The notes beneath the pieces were generated by a model that was given only the letters and a program-made list of their open reading frames with translations, ran no database searches and had not been told where the DNA came from. A program made the position numbers and the translations under genes. A stretch of 64,000 nucleotides of DNA, taken from Isoetes taiwanensis (lineage: Eukaryota > Streptophyta > Lycopodiopsida > Isoetales > Isoetaceae). Positions 32,177 to 43,037 of this stretch are shown piece after piece. The DNA is taken from the NCBI GenBank assembly GCA_021234155.1, contig JAJEKV010000013.1:436001-500000 (forward strand). Direction: 5' to 3'. Each line of letters starts with the position of its first letter. The stretch's first letter is position 1.

Positions 32177-35100
32177 ATGGCAGATATCCGGGTGTCTTTG
32201 CCATCTAAAGAATATGGCCCAAGCTGGTCTAGAAGACAAGGTGGTTTGAAGCCAAAATTAGACGAGAACCATTTGAGAATTATGGGTGCAAAGCATTCAG
32301 ATATATGGGCAAGGGGACATATATATCCACGAGATCCGATAACAGGTCAGTTTCCTGATTTTAACTCTGTATCAGGTCTTGTAAAATTTATGTGTGAAGG
32401 AAAAGCAGGCTTGCTAGGATATTGTGAGAACATGGCGAATTACATACAGCAATTGTGTTATAGATTGCAAGAAATGCACAAAATTATTAAGGAAAGTGAG
32501 CAGAAAATGATCATAGTGGCAGAAGAGAAAAAACAATTGGAAGCTAAGATAAAAAGTCTAGAGAAGGAAATCCTACATATGCAGCAAGATGGATTATTGA
32601 AGAATTTTGTTATGGGACAAACTAACAAAGAACTAAGAACCTTATCAAGCAAGTGCAACATAGCTCAGTCCAGAGTAAAGATCCTGGAGAAAAGGCTACA
32701 AAGATTGAAGAAAACACCTTTAGGTCCAAGAGAGAGGAACAAGAAAATAAAACCACTTGAGTCATTGAAACCAGGTTGTGGCGCAGCAAGAAGAAGAATT
32801 TATGCCATGAAAACAGTGCTTAACACCAAAAAAGTAAAGAAGGGAGTGAGAAACAATATAGGACAGCTTGTGAAAACTATTGCAACAAGGGAGGAAGTTC
32901 TCTCTATATTGAATGATCCAACAAATATTTTGTTACGCAGAAGTGTCATAGAAATGGTTTTAAAGGAAGTTTCTGCTAAGATTGATGCAGACGAAGTCCA
33001 AGCTAACTGCGATACATCGGGTATTAGTAGAGCTGGGTATAGAGCTTTGTTTAGGACGTTTCAAGATGCACTAAAATGTATGGGAACAAAAAAGGTGGTT
33101 GTGTCTCGTCCTTACACTGTTGAGAGTATCAGAAGGCGAAGAAATGTGACAGTTAATAACATACTAGGTGGATTGCATTCAATTGAATCGGGTACTCCAA
33201 TAATCCAGAAAAAAAAAAGTAAAGGGCAACGAATGTGATATCATTGGCTTAAACCAAAACAACAATGTGTGGTTTGACCTGGACGCTTTGCTGAAATTCA
33301 TGGTAGTTTTTTATCAGGTATGCAACACACCAACCTCTTTGGAGCTTTTTCTACTTCTTCAAATCTAGACTAAATTCTATGTTAGATCTAGATTGATTGC
33401 TACGCAAGTTTTATGGTTGGGTTAAGTCATGGTAGCTTCTTGAAGTTTGCATGCTAAATTCTAGATTATGCAAGTGCTAGGGCTGCATGACAGAGATTTA
33501 AGCATTGATTCTTGCAAATTTTAAGATCTCTTGCTTATGATGCTTAGATAATTCTGCAGTGCATGGTGGCAGGCTAGATGTATTAAGATAGAGGTGCTAG
33601 GTCATATTTTAATGTTGTAAGTCTAGGATGCAACATAATCTAGATTCCTTAAGGGCAGAGTAATCTAGTTATGCTTGCGGGCTTAACTGTGAGGTCATGT
33701 TCTAGCCTGCTTAATAGGGCCTTAGTTTTGTATCGCAGCAGCTAGGTGGTGGGCTGGATTGTGGCTAATGCTAATAATTCATCTAGAAGTGCTTTGTAAT
33801 CGCTGCATTATGTGGTTTGAGGTCATGTGAGGTCACAGATGAGGTCATGTTTTAGCCTGCTTAATAGGGCCTTAGTTTTGTATCACAGCAGCTAGGTGGT
33901 GGGCTGGATTGTGGCTAGTGCTAATAGTTTAGCTAGAAGTGCTTTGTAATCGCTGCATTAGTTGAGGCTGCCGAGGTTATGCACAGGGTGTTGGTGTTGT
34001 TCAAGTAGGAATAGCTGGTGACGGTTGTCTTTGTGCCTAGGATAGGTATCTTTAGTGTAAATCTCTGGCCTACAAGCTTAGTTAGCTCCAGAAGTGTGCT
34101 TTCCCTTTGTTTTGATAGTTGTAAGGTGTTGATTCTGTACTTTACGTTGTTGGTTTAGTGCCATACAGGTTAGACGCTTTCGCGGAGGCAGATACACATA
34201 TTTAGTCAAAAACATTTATCCTTTATTGATTAGGATGCTTTAATTCATGGATATTATATTCATACTTGTTTTATGGTCGTAAATGGTCTACCAAGCTCGA
34301 AACATGTATCTGCACTGTTCTTGCATTCGTTGGCTAAGTTATATTAGAAATTTCATTCTGTTAGTCTTGTTTATTCTATTGGAATAATTGCATTAAATAT
34401 TGACATGACTGTACTAAATGCTGAATCAGGTTTATGAGGCAGATGTACAAGGCAAATTGGAAGTATGTCTCAAGCTTGACGAGATGGAGTTGACAAGTAA
34501 ACATAAGTTTGAGAGAGTGTCATTGGTTTTAATGAACTATGCGCTTCGTTCGGATTATTTTGAGAAAGGGCAAGTTAAGAAATCAAAGAGAGATCCTCGT
34601 TGGTTTTCTGTGCAGTCAGAAGAGCATACATGGTGGCTTGGGATGTTTCAAGTGAAAAAAGAGAACTACACGGTATTAAAATGGGTGTTTGACCAAACGG
34701 AGTTGCCTAGACTTATTGAATTATACGAATCAGGAGAGTTACTCAAGGTAGATGGCCATGGTTCTTTTAGAGTTAGTTTTCACTTGGCATCGGATCTCAA
34801 AAGTGAGAAGGCAATGTATAATGTAAAGTCAACAGGGGCACAAACTTCAAAAAATTGCATTTACTGCATGTACACCTTGAAGGAAAAGAAAAAAAACAAG
34901 AGCACCTTGTCATGTAATCAGGACGCGCCACCAAATAGAGATAAAAAAGATAAAACATTTGACGCAATTTTGCCAATTCCTCTTAGCAGAGTGCATTTCT
35001 GCACACTTCATGCAATGGTTAGGATAGTGGAAAAAATGATTCAGCATAGTTGTTGCTTTGTTTGGAACATAAAAGATGAAGGGGAAAGAAAAGAAGGGAT

Positions 35101-35854
35101 ATCAAGAGTCGAAAAAGTGTTGTCAGAGGCTGGGTTGCACGGTGGTTGCATGAAGCTTGAGAAGGATTTGAAGAAATCAGATAAAAGCTCAGTGCCTGCC
35201 AAAGTCTCCTTGGGTGGTGATAAGGCCAGACACTTCCTGAAAAACATAGAATCTAAGCGAAAAGGAGTGTTTGATTTTGGAAAGAAACTTGTCCAAGCTG
35301 AGAAAGATAGGACAGATGGAGCAATGTCTACTATAAAGAAATTAGATGCTTGGAATGCATTTTCTGAGCTTAATGGTTTACTGCAGGCCCATTTCTTGAG
35401 ACCAGAGGATGTCATCACATTCAAAGATGTGGTCACAAAATTTACGAAATCTTATATAGCAGCTTGGGGAGAAACTGAAGTTACACACTACATACACATA
35501 TTGCATACTCATGGACCTTGATTTGCAAAAACATACGGAAGCCTTGCAGTCTGGAATACACAAGGTATGGAGAAGTCGCATAAACAGGCCAAGATGGCCT
35601 TTCATAGAGCAACCCAAAGGGGTGGAAGTACACCAATGTCCAAACCATTGCATCAATTAAGTCACTGGTTTTATAGAAGACTGGTCGCTAGACATGAAAG
35701 AAATACTAGAAGAAGGGCAAACCCGAGTGTAGACATTGCTTTAGTGGAACTATCAAGAAAAAGGAAGAGGGAAGCATGGATGAAATCTACAGCTAATGCA
35801 ACACAGCGAGCTTGGAGAGAAAGTAGACAACGTATTGGAAGTAGCTGGAAGTAG
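32177..35854 (+). pseudogene. Two-exon gene of an unrecognised, transposase-like family, with frameshift and stop
   Basis: Exon 1 runs 32177-33317 and exon 2 34430-35854 (GT-AG; the 1,112-bp intron joins ...VVFYQ to VYEADV in phase 0). The first part has SDIWARGHIYPRDPITGQFP, then a long coiled coil (about residues 80-190) and a basic region, then SGISRAGYRALFRTFQDAL. In exon 2: WWLGMFQVKKENYTVLKWVF, LPIPLSRVHFCTLHAMVRIVE, YIHILHTHGP and SLAVWNTQGMEKSHKQAKM with RATQRGG and SHWFYRRL. The final block (YIH...H..., then a G-x-E-K-S/N-H stretch) resembles, from memory, the C-termini of transposase-like proteins in cnidarians and other eukaryotes. Breaks are a frame change at a run of ten A (33209-33218), after which the other frame continues NECDIIGLNQNNNVWFDLDA, and TGA at 35519-35521. 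The function is unknown and the copy is inactive as read. Confidence 0.65.
33690..33966. repeat. Tandem duplication inside the intron, period about 151 bp
   Basis: GAGGTCATGTT(C/T)TAGCCTGC at 33690 and 33841 start two copies that run to AATCGCTGCATTA (about 33811 and 33962), differing at a few bases. Confidence 0.8.
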
Positions 35855-35935
35855 GTTTCTGACATTTTTAGCGACAAGAAATCCTATGGTGAGTATATGG
35901 TATTGCTAATTGAGTTACATCATATTGCTCTGGAT

Positions 35936-36189
35936 TCTTATTTCTTATGCTTTTTCTACTGTAGATCATGTGATAGGGCATTAGATTAAGGTCTGTCAAT
36001 AGGTGTTGGTTTACTGAAGTTGATCACCTGTAGGACTTTACATTCTGCAGTTACATGCATTACCATTGTCTGTATACCAGACACAATCATATTTTTCTGA
36101 TCCAGTTCTTATTTCTTATGCTTTTTCTGCTGTAGATCATGTGATAGGGCATTAGATTAAGGTCTGCCAATAGGTGTTGGTTTACTGCA
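35936..36189. repeat. Direct repeats 3' of the transposase-like gene
   Basis: A roughly 83-bp stretch beginning TTCTTATTTCTTATGCTTTTTCT occurs at about 35936 and 36107 (offset 171). Between them lies a second unit beginning AGGACTTTACATTCTGCAGTTACATG (about 36032), which recurs at about 37502 and, slightly altered, at about 38509. Confidence 0.8.
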
Positions 36190-36450
36190 ACCTTCCCTTG
36201 CCTATCCTATATTTCAAGAAGTTGCCTATCCTATATTTCAATAAGTAACTAATGATCTAACTATGGTCAACCGTCAATGGTCTGGGCAGTGGGCATACTT
36301 TATGTGCATACTTGCACAATTAGCACACTGTACGATCAAGAATGGTAGCTGTAGTAAGTTTTAAATCAAGTGAAACTAAGATGATATGTGTTGCTCTTTT
36401 GTATAACTTGTTAGTTAGCCTGTAAAGTTTTGTTATGCGTGTCCTTGCAG

Positions 36451-37337
36451 GGTAAGCTTACACAGGAGATACTATTGGATCCAATTTTAAATAAGACTGG
36501 TGACGTATGGCACATTTTTCTTCCGAATATTGTACCAAAACTTCTCTATGGATATCGAGTGAACGAGAGATGTCAAGTAGAAGATGTGACTAGTTATGAT
36601 TCAACACGTATACTTTTGGATCCATATGCGAAGGTATGCACCATTTCTAACTTGATGGATTAAGTTGTTAATCTTTCAATTTTATGATCTGTGATGGTTG
36701 GATAGCTTCATGACACCACCTGTTGTGCTGCTCAAAGCTAGAGTTTGAAGTCCATTAGGGCCAATCTTCCTGGGGCTCGAATAATTGTAGCATTTTACAC
36801 TTTTTAGGCTTGTAGCAACAGTCACCATTTTGATGGCTTATGTTATTTTTCCATGTTCATTTTGCTAGTCTTCGTGTTTGCACTGGACCTCTGGATAGTT
36901 TCATTGAGGTTACACTCTCTAATTCAGGTTGCTTCCAAATGGTTTATGGTCTATAGAAGATAGAATATCCAACACTTGTTTTAGGCCAGAGGTTTAAATT
37001 AAAGGTTTAATCTGCGTCATGTGGCTTAGGGCAAGCTGTCTCTTACATGTAGAAGCTACCTTCAAGGTCCAGCAGGAGATAAATTGCTAGTGCGACTTCA
37101 GAATATGAAGATGAGGTTCGGTGCATTTCTTATCTCTTTCTTTTCCGTTTTCTGGAGAGGTCTTAATTCTGTTTCTTTTGGCAGTTTGACTGGGAGGGTG
37201 ACTCACTTCCTTGCATTCCTCAAAAAGATCTTGTTATTTATGAATTACATGTCCGTGGGTTTACCAAACATGCTTCTAGTAAAGTTGCTCATCCTGGAAC
37301 TTATCTTGGGGTGGTGGAAAAGTTATCCCATTTGAAG
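36451..37337 (+). pseudogene. Two exons of an ISA3-like isoamylase (starch debranching enzyme)
   Basis: Exon 36451-36633 has good splice sites (CTTGCAG before, GTATGC after) and encodes LTQEILLDPILNKTGDVWHI, PKLLYGYRVNERC and STRILLDPYAK, the N-terminal starch-binding/linker segment of plant isoamylases. Exon 37185-37337 encodes FDWEGDSLPCIPQKDLVIYE, ELHVRGFTKHASSK and HPGTYLGVVEKLSHLK, the start of the catalytic barrel. Both exons are open and end at proper splice signals. The exon between them in the enzyme (about 40-60 residues) and all of the catalytic barrel after HLK are missing, so this is a fragment of a roughly 750-residue plastid enzyme. The best match in style is the ISA3 type. It lies between dispersed direct repeats downstream of a transposase-like gene. 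Confidence 0.82.
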
Positions 37338-37736
37338 GTTAGGCTCTGCATTTGAAGCTGCATGTGAATATCTACTAATGCATTGTAGGCTATGAATTTC
37401 TTGTGGATCAAAGGGAGGGTCAGCAGGTGGGCTATGGGATCCTGTTGTATCAAAGTTGTCATCTGCATGTACAATTCAGAATGCATGTACAATTTAGAAT
37501 GCAGGACTTTACATTCTGCAGTTACATGCATTACCATTGTGTGTATACCAGATAAATTAAGATGAGACAAGAGGACGATAAATATATGGTGTCACATTCA
37601 TGGGCTATGCATATGCTCTACATTCTCAAGAGATAGGAGGTTTATGTTTTTACCACCAAGTAAACAAAAACTGGCAGTCTATCAAAAAACAATGTGTGAT
37701 TTGGTTCTTATTCTTTTGTTTGGATTTCGTTTGCAG

Positions 37737-37922
37737 TAATGAAGGACTGTTATGCCAAGCTTTATCTTTAAATGATGATCTGCAAATTGTTTTAGCAAAG
37801 CATGCATCATTGCTTTCTGGGGCGCCCATGAAGAAGACACAACTTAGTCAGACTGGCAAAACACATCGTCGTGTCCAGGAAGACGATGAGACAGAGGATG
37901 ATTTTTCACAACTTGCACACAG
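37737..37922 (+). pseudogene. Single exon of a TOM1-like (TOL) protein GAT domain
   Basis: Between TTTGCAG (37736) and GTATTT (37923) an open exon encodes NEGLLCQALSLNDDLQIVLA, KHASLLSGAP and EDDETEDDFSQLAHR. This is the last helix of the GAT domain and the acidic tail of plant TOM1-like ubiquitin-binding sorting proteins. The VHS domain and the rest of GAT are absent nearby. It follows the isoamylase exons by 400 bp in the same orientation although the two genes are unrelated, which suggests capture or shuffling rather than local decay. Confidence 0.75.
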
Positions 37923-39190
37923 GTATTTAAGTTCCCAACGCTTGTTATGCATATTTTGGTTGTATCTCTTTTATTTTGGAGCATTGTTGCTTCTTCCTGG
38001 GAGCATTATTGGTTCTTTGGATACTTCAGTTTCATAACACTCCATGTAAGTTCTCTGTCATTCTAGCTACATTTCTGACACATACTCTCAGTCGACAGCC
38101 CCCTGTCAAACCACTTGGTTTGTCATCTTCATCAGTTCTTTCACCCATTCCTATTTCTTCAATTTATCAACATCTCATTTTTCTTGCATGCTTTGAAAGC
38201 ATGTCTTTGCGTGTGCGTATTGGATTCCTGGAAAAATATTGCAGCAGGATATCACATTCTCACTTGCTATGTGTTATATGGACTATTTGCACTTGCTTGC
38301 TATTGTAATTTCCTTGATATGGCTGCTTGTTATTGTTATTCCTGCTTGCTATTTTTTGTATGGAAACTGTAGACCTACTTTGACATAGCACTTGCAGCTC
38401 TAAAGGATAGACCCTTCTTTTAGTTATTTGTTGCCCTTTGCAAAGCATAAACATACCATTTGAAGACACATTATACAGTACGTTACCTATGCCTTGTTTG
38501 GTGTACAGGTCCTACAGTTACATGCATTACCATTGTGTGTATACCAGACACAATCATATTTTTCTGATCCAGTTATTTTTCTGATGCAGGAGATGGCAAC
38601 GTTATAAATGGATGCTAAGTTTACCTCTGTGCCCTTGGAATCATCAGCTGACACATATTGCAAAGTCCCAAGCTTGGGAAGAAGGATGGGGATTTCTATA
38701 TAAACAGAGTGTATTATGTTCACTCTACACCAAGAGTAGTAGAATCACCCCTGGAATTTCGTGATGCCACCATGTTGTTTTTAGCCAAGACAACTAGCTG
38801 TTAAAGGTTGCAGAAAATGGAGATCTTGTTATAAAGTATTGATGAAACATTTCTTGAAAGATCTCTTTCTTGCCACTGCAGCAGAAACATTTAATTTCAT
38901 TCATGAAAGTAGTATGAATTCTCTCAGGCATGCAATATATACACTGTCTTTTCTTACCTAGTTTTAGCTCCCACTTCATCTCTGCAAAGACAACTAAATC
39001 TGGTTGCATGAGACATGAGCTAACAGAGAGGAATAAAAATCATAACAAAGATGTATTGTACGGCTAATGCTTCACAGGATTAACAAAAATAGGAAAGGAA
39101 AGATAACGATAAAGCAAGACAAACATCTCAGGTGCTACTGATCTCCATTGGTGATAATTTAGATAGCTCTGCACTATGGAAAAGAATAAT
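37923..39190. other. Non-coding stretch with third copy of a dispersed repeat
   Basis: The unit TACAGTTACATGCATTACCATTGTGTGTATACCAGACACAATC lies at about 38514-38556 with its partners near 36047 and 37518. No other feature is supported. Confidence 0.5.
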
Positions 39191-39450
39191 AGAATTATTT
39201 GAGATGGCCATCATTAAATTCTTTAGAATATGTGCATGCAACTAAAATGTCGCTATATCAGGACGCTATTCGTCCAACATTTCATGAAAACTTACATTCA
39301 GTTTCCCATGATGTGCATCTGCTACAAGGATTGCAAACCAGAAATGATTTAAGGATAGCCATTTGGTCAAGCACAAGCATTTTCCAGACTGCCACACTTG
39401 GCATACATATTAAAAAGCGCATTTCGAACTGCTAACGTTTCTGAAAGGGC
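39191..39450 (-). pseudogene. Possible decayed PPR-repeat fragment
   Basis: On the minus strand near 39370-39430 the frame reads NALFNMYAKCGSLENAC, the hallmark of plant pentatricopeptide repeats (VQNALVDMYAKCGSLEDA type), followed after a stop by eroded sequence with QMH. Only about one repeat is recognisable and stops are frequent. I treat it as a relic of a PPR gene. Confidence 0.5.
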
Positions 39451-40582
39451 AACCAACATAAGCAACATTGCATATTCAAGAAGATTAAGATCCCACTCAT
39501 CCTGGTGGAGTTGCTCATTTCCACGCTTTGTCTCCTCCACCTTTCTAATGTGTAACTATGTGGTGTGTAACTATGCGCTGCTTGTGACCCTTCTATGATA
39601 GCAACTGCAGGGAAGGCCAATGTACTTCATAAATGGGTCTGGTCTGCATAAAGAATAGCCATGGTTACAATTTTGTGCACTCGCATTCCACTTACAAGTT
39701 AAAAAAAAGTTTTTGTAACCTACATGGGTAATCATGTGAAATGTATGTTACGTGGGTCATCACGTGAAAGCATCTAATAAGCTTCAAGCGGGATCATCTT
39801 TAACATGATGATTGTGGAGTAACCCCTTAACCCACAGCAGCGGATGATCTCATAAAACTGGTAGCAGTTGGTCAACCTTAGATTCATGATTTCTTTCTGC
39901 AATATTTGAGAAATTTCACTGACCTAGTATATAGTTTAGTCCATCATTGTCCATCAGGTAAAGAAGCAGTACATTTTACTCTTTGTGGAATCCCAATATT
40001 ACTAGAGGGAAAATATAAGTCTGCAGACACCATTTTGCTGCTTCTTTCTTTCACAAAGGGTCTTCTAAACCAAGGCTCGCAACATGCAAAGAAGGCCAAT
40101 GTCTTTTTCTGGGATCCTATAGGGAGCTTGATGATCTGGAATGATTTAAGTAGTCTCCATGCACAATTTTCTTTCACAAAAGGAAGAAGGGGAGATTATT
40201 ATCAAGGACACGAACAATTAACCTGAAAACTTTTTATGGTTTTAATAGTGGTTTGAAATAGTATACTCAGAGTGATGCAAGTGACTTGTTACTTAAGGCT
40301 GGTTTGCCTTACTCGCATGTCACCAACGTAATATAGTTTCCATGCCATTAAGGCGTACAAACAGCAAGGTGAAGGGCATCATTTTGATTCACGAACGCAT
40401 TGTAAACCATAGAAAGATGACTGTGGCATGCCTAGTTCTAGCAGGGCTTTTTATTTACTTTTATTTTGTCTTTTTTTTGCAGCAACATAATTCGATTCGT
40501 TTTGGCATATGGCTGTGCAGAAGATGAGACTGAAAAGCAGGGACTAGACTTCTGTACTGATTTCTGGACCTCTTTCTATTAC
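39451..40582. other. Intergenic DNA, nothing recognised
   Basis: Short frames on both strands (for example 39906-40226) have no recognisable domain. The missing 3' exon of the DJ-1/PfpI fragment was looked for on the minus strand and not found. Confidence 0.3.
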
Positions 40583-40996
40583 CTGCTGAACAATTCTTGA
40601 TGTAACTGGCTTTGCACCAAAGCCAGCTAGTAAGTCATGAGAAGTCCAATGTGTTGTCGCTTCTAGTCCCTCGAGAAGGCCAGCAGCTCCAAGTAGAAGA
40701 GACCCTGTACACACTGATGCTGTATACATTGTATTCTTGTGTACCTTGAAATAAAATCAGCTGAAGCTAAGTCTATATACAGTAATAGATTAAAAGTGAT
40801 GCTTAATATTTCAGGATATGCACTACTCCTAGATTTATCTTTGCCTGACTGTCAGGGTTATCAGTTATGCATTATGCCCTAAGGAAGATTACGAAGAAAG
40901 AGAATTTACCTTTCGAAGCCAGTCAAGAATAGTGCGGTCTTGCAAGAGTTGGCGAATTCCAGGACCTCCTGGGACTAGGACAATTTCTTCCCAAAC
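40583..40996 (-). pseudogene. Two exons of a DJ-1/PfpI-family protein (isonitrile hydratase-like)
   Basis: Exon 40996-40910 encodes VWEEIVLVPGGPGIRQLLQD and RTILDWLRK. It is followed by GTAAAT and, after TTATTTCAAG, exon 40744-40583 encodes MYTASVCTGSLLLGAAGLLE and EATTHWTSHDLLAGFGAKPV, ending CAG/GTAATA. The VCTG Cys is the nucleophile position of the class I glutamine-amidotransferase-like fold, and THW follows it as in isonitrile hydratases. Splice phases agree. The N-terminal strand and the C-terminal third are not found, so the gene is partial. This subfamily is best known from bacteria and fungi; its presence in a plant is notable but may reflect limited memory of plant homologues. Confidence 0.7.
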
Positions 40997-41248
40997 CTAG
41001 CTTTTCCCTGTTTAGTATCAGACCTAGCATGCAACTTAAACCTGCATCACCTAAGCTGTAACTGTAACTGCAGAATCTCAAGGGCTACGGAACACCTACA
41101 CCTGCATGTATACATAAATGAACCACAAAATCCTTACAAGCACCTACCATAAATCACTACAAGCACTTCATCAAACGCTGAAAATTACCAACTTGGGAAT
41201 CGAACCCAACTGTTTGCCATATTGGTCTTTCCCTTTTTTTTTTCAACT

Positions 41249-42599
41249 TTATTGTTCACAAACAAGCCTGAGACTACGAGGACGGATACAATCTTTACAT
41301 TTAATTGAGAGTTCTCTCCTGAAACCGACCTTTTTATTGTCTCTAAAAAACTGAAATTCAGATAGCTCATGTAAACATTCCAACAATTTTCTACATTCCA
41401 TGAGTGTCCACTCCTCTTCAACGTCTAGAATATATGAATGACTCCCAGCAACGTTAATGTCATATTGGATTGTGGGCGTCCTCAAGCAATGCTCCTCCAC
41501 GGGTTTCCAAGACCAAGTACCATTGTCATATACTCGTTTTTTCCTTTGTACAAAAAAATTGCAGTATAGAGTTTGCTTTGGAATCCTGTACCTTCAAGAC
41601 AACAAAAGACAATCATCACAAGCTGCAAAATGATGTAATTGTAAACATGGACAAAAAATACTTAAATACAAGGCTGCTTATGTCGATGGAGCATTCTGTG
41701 AGCTGCCCACCTGTTTCATGAAGCTTTGCTTTCCAGTCGCCAAAGAAAATAGTTTCAAGCAATGGACCATTGAGGTCACGAAATATATATGTTTGAGGAG
41801 CAGTTCTGAAGGTTTGTACATCTTTAAAAAAAAATGCAAATGCATTTATTGGCAGAAACACCTTCACTCCGCATCTAACTCCACCTCTCTCCGTCAACAT
41901 TCGTCCAATTTCCTTTGCTAAAAAATAACGATATGCTGTCAAAATTTGCATATCATTAAATGTTCTTGACAAAACAGTAAGATTTGGAGCATCCATTAAT
42001 GTGAGTTCGCCCATCCTCCCTTCTGCCTTCGTGTAATGATATTTATGAAACCAAATTCCATTACTTCTAAGGATTTGCACAGACAAAGGAAACAACAACT
42101 GACCAATACTATAATGGTGAACCTCCAATATGCTGCTTATGCTTTGAGCTGGAACTTTGTCTTTGAAATCAGAAGAGCAAATACAATTGGCATCCAACTT
42201 AGGAAATCCTGGGGTTTTAGCAATTTCTTCCTTGAGCATGTCACGTGGACTATAAGCATGTGCAACTAGAATCTCATCCACAACTTTACCTCCTTGACTG
42301 ATCACGAAGCCGAGCACCTTTGCTTTCCAATGCGAAGATAAATCATCCAGCCTTGTTCTTTTAACAGAATGGTGGCCAGATTGTCTAGGTTTCAGTGTGA
42401 CCCAAGATCCTACAGAGACGTGCATGTTAACCCAATTGCCATCTTCATCCTTGTTATTTCTCAAAACAACCTTGTTGATTTCAGATCGATAAGTACTCAT
42501 GGCCTGCATCAAAAAGAGATGAGAAATTTTGTAAGTACCAGCACAAAATCGATCAGGTCCACCAAATTGATCAAGCCCAGACAATAAAAAGAAAAACAA
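41249..42599 (-). CDS. Unrecognised gene, two or more exons
   Basis: A main frame of about 290 codons is followed, after a likely GT at 41711-41710 (CATGAAACAG/GTGGGC), by a second frame to 41249. I do not recognise the protein. The main part reads SWVTLKPRQSGHHSVKRTRL, HWKAKVLGFVISQGGKVVDE, SILEVHHYSIGQLLFPLS, NLTVLSRTFNDMQILTAYRY, GVRCGVKVFLPINAFAFFF and APQTYIFRDLNGPLLETIFF, a well-mixed globular composition. The second part contains VYDNGTWSWKPVEEHC and DVEEEWTLMECRKLLECLHE. The second exon's frame does not join cleanly to the first, so either another acceptor is used or there is a frameshift near 41540. No signal peptide or membrane span is visible; the residues LLSGLDQFGG at the far N-terminus are probably intronic. 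Confidence 0.45.
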
Positions 42600-43037
42600 T
42601 TATACCGTGCTTGAATTGTAAGGAGATGGCGCTTGAATGCAGAGGAGATGGCACGGTTTAGTTTGAGGGAAGCGATTTCCAGTTGGAGGGAAGGCAAAGA
42701 AAATTAAAAATAAAACTCAATAGTTCTTTCGACTTCCCTCTAATTTTTTTTTTCGGTGGGTTCCCATTTTCAACTTCCTATTATTGTGGAGTCTCACCCT
42801 TAGAATGTGGAGAGAGATTATTTAGCTCATTAATGTTTTTGGTCATTAATGCTCTCATTAATACATTTGTCATTAATGCTAGGCTAGAGTACAAACAGGA
42901 TGCCAGCTATGAATCCATTGCCATATAATACCGGGATTAAGCTCAAAGAGCTTCTCTCCTATTGGCCAATAGGTTTTGCTGACGTGGATTTTTTTTTTCT
43001 CGAAATGGGACATTTTGTGATCTCATCTGGCCTCTAA

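Noticed and set aside
35378-35656. 92-codon Cys-rich minus-strand frame
   Set aside because: Antisense to exon 2 of the transposase-like gene, with no recognisable pattern of cysteines.
41147-41160. CACTACAAGCACTT as a CACTA transposon end
   Set aside because: The match stops after CACTACAAG, and no subterminal repeats or partner end are nearby.
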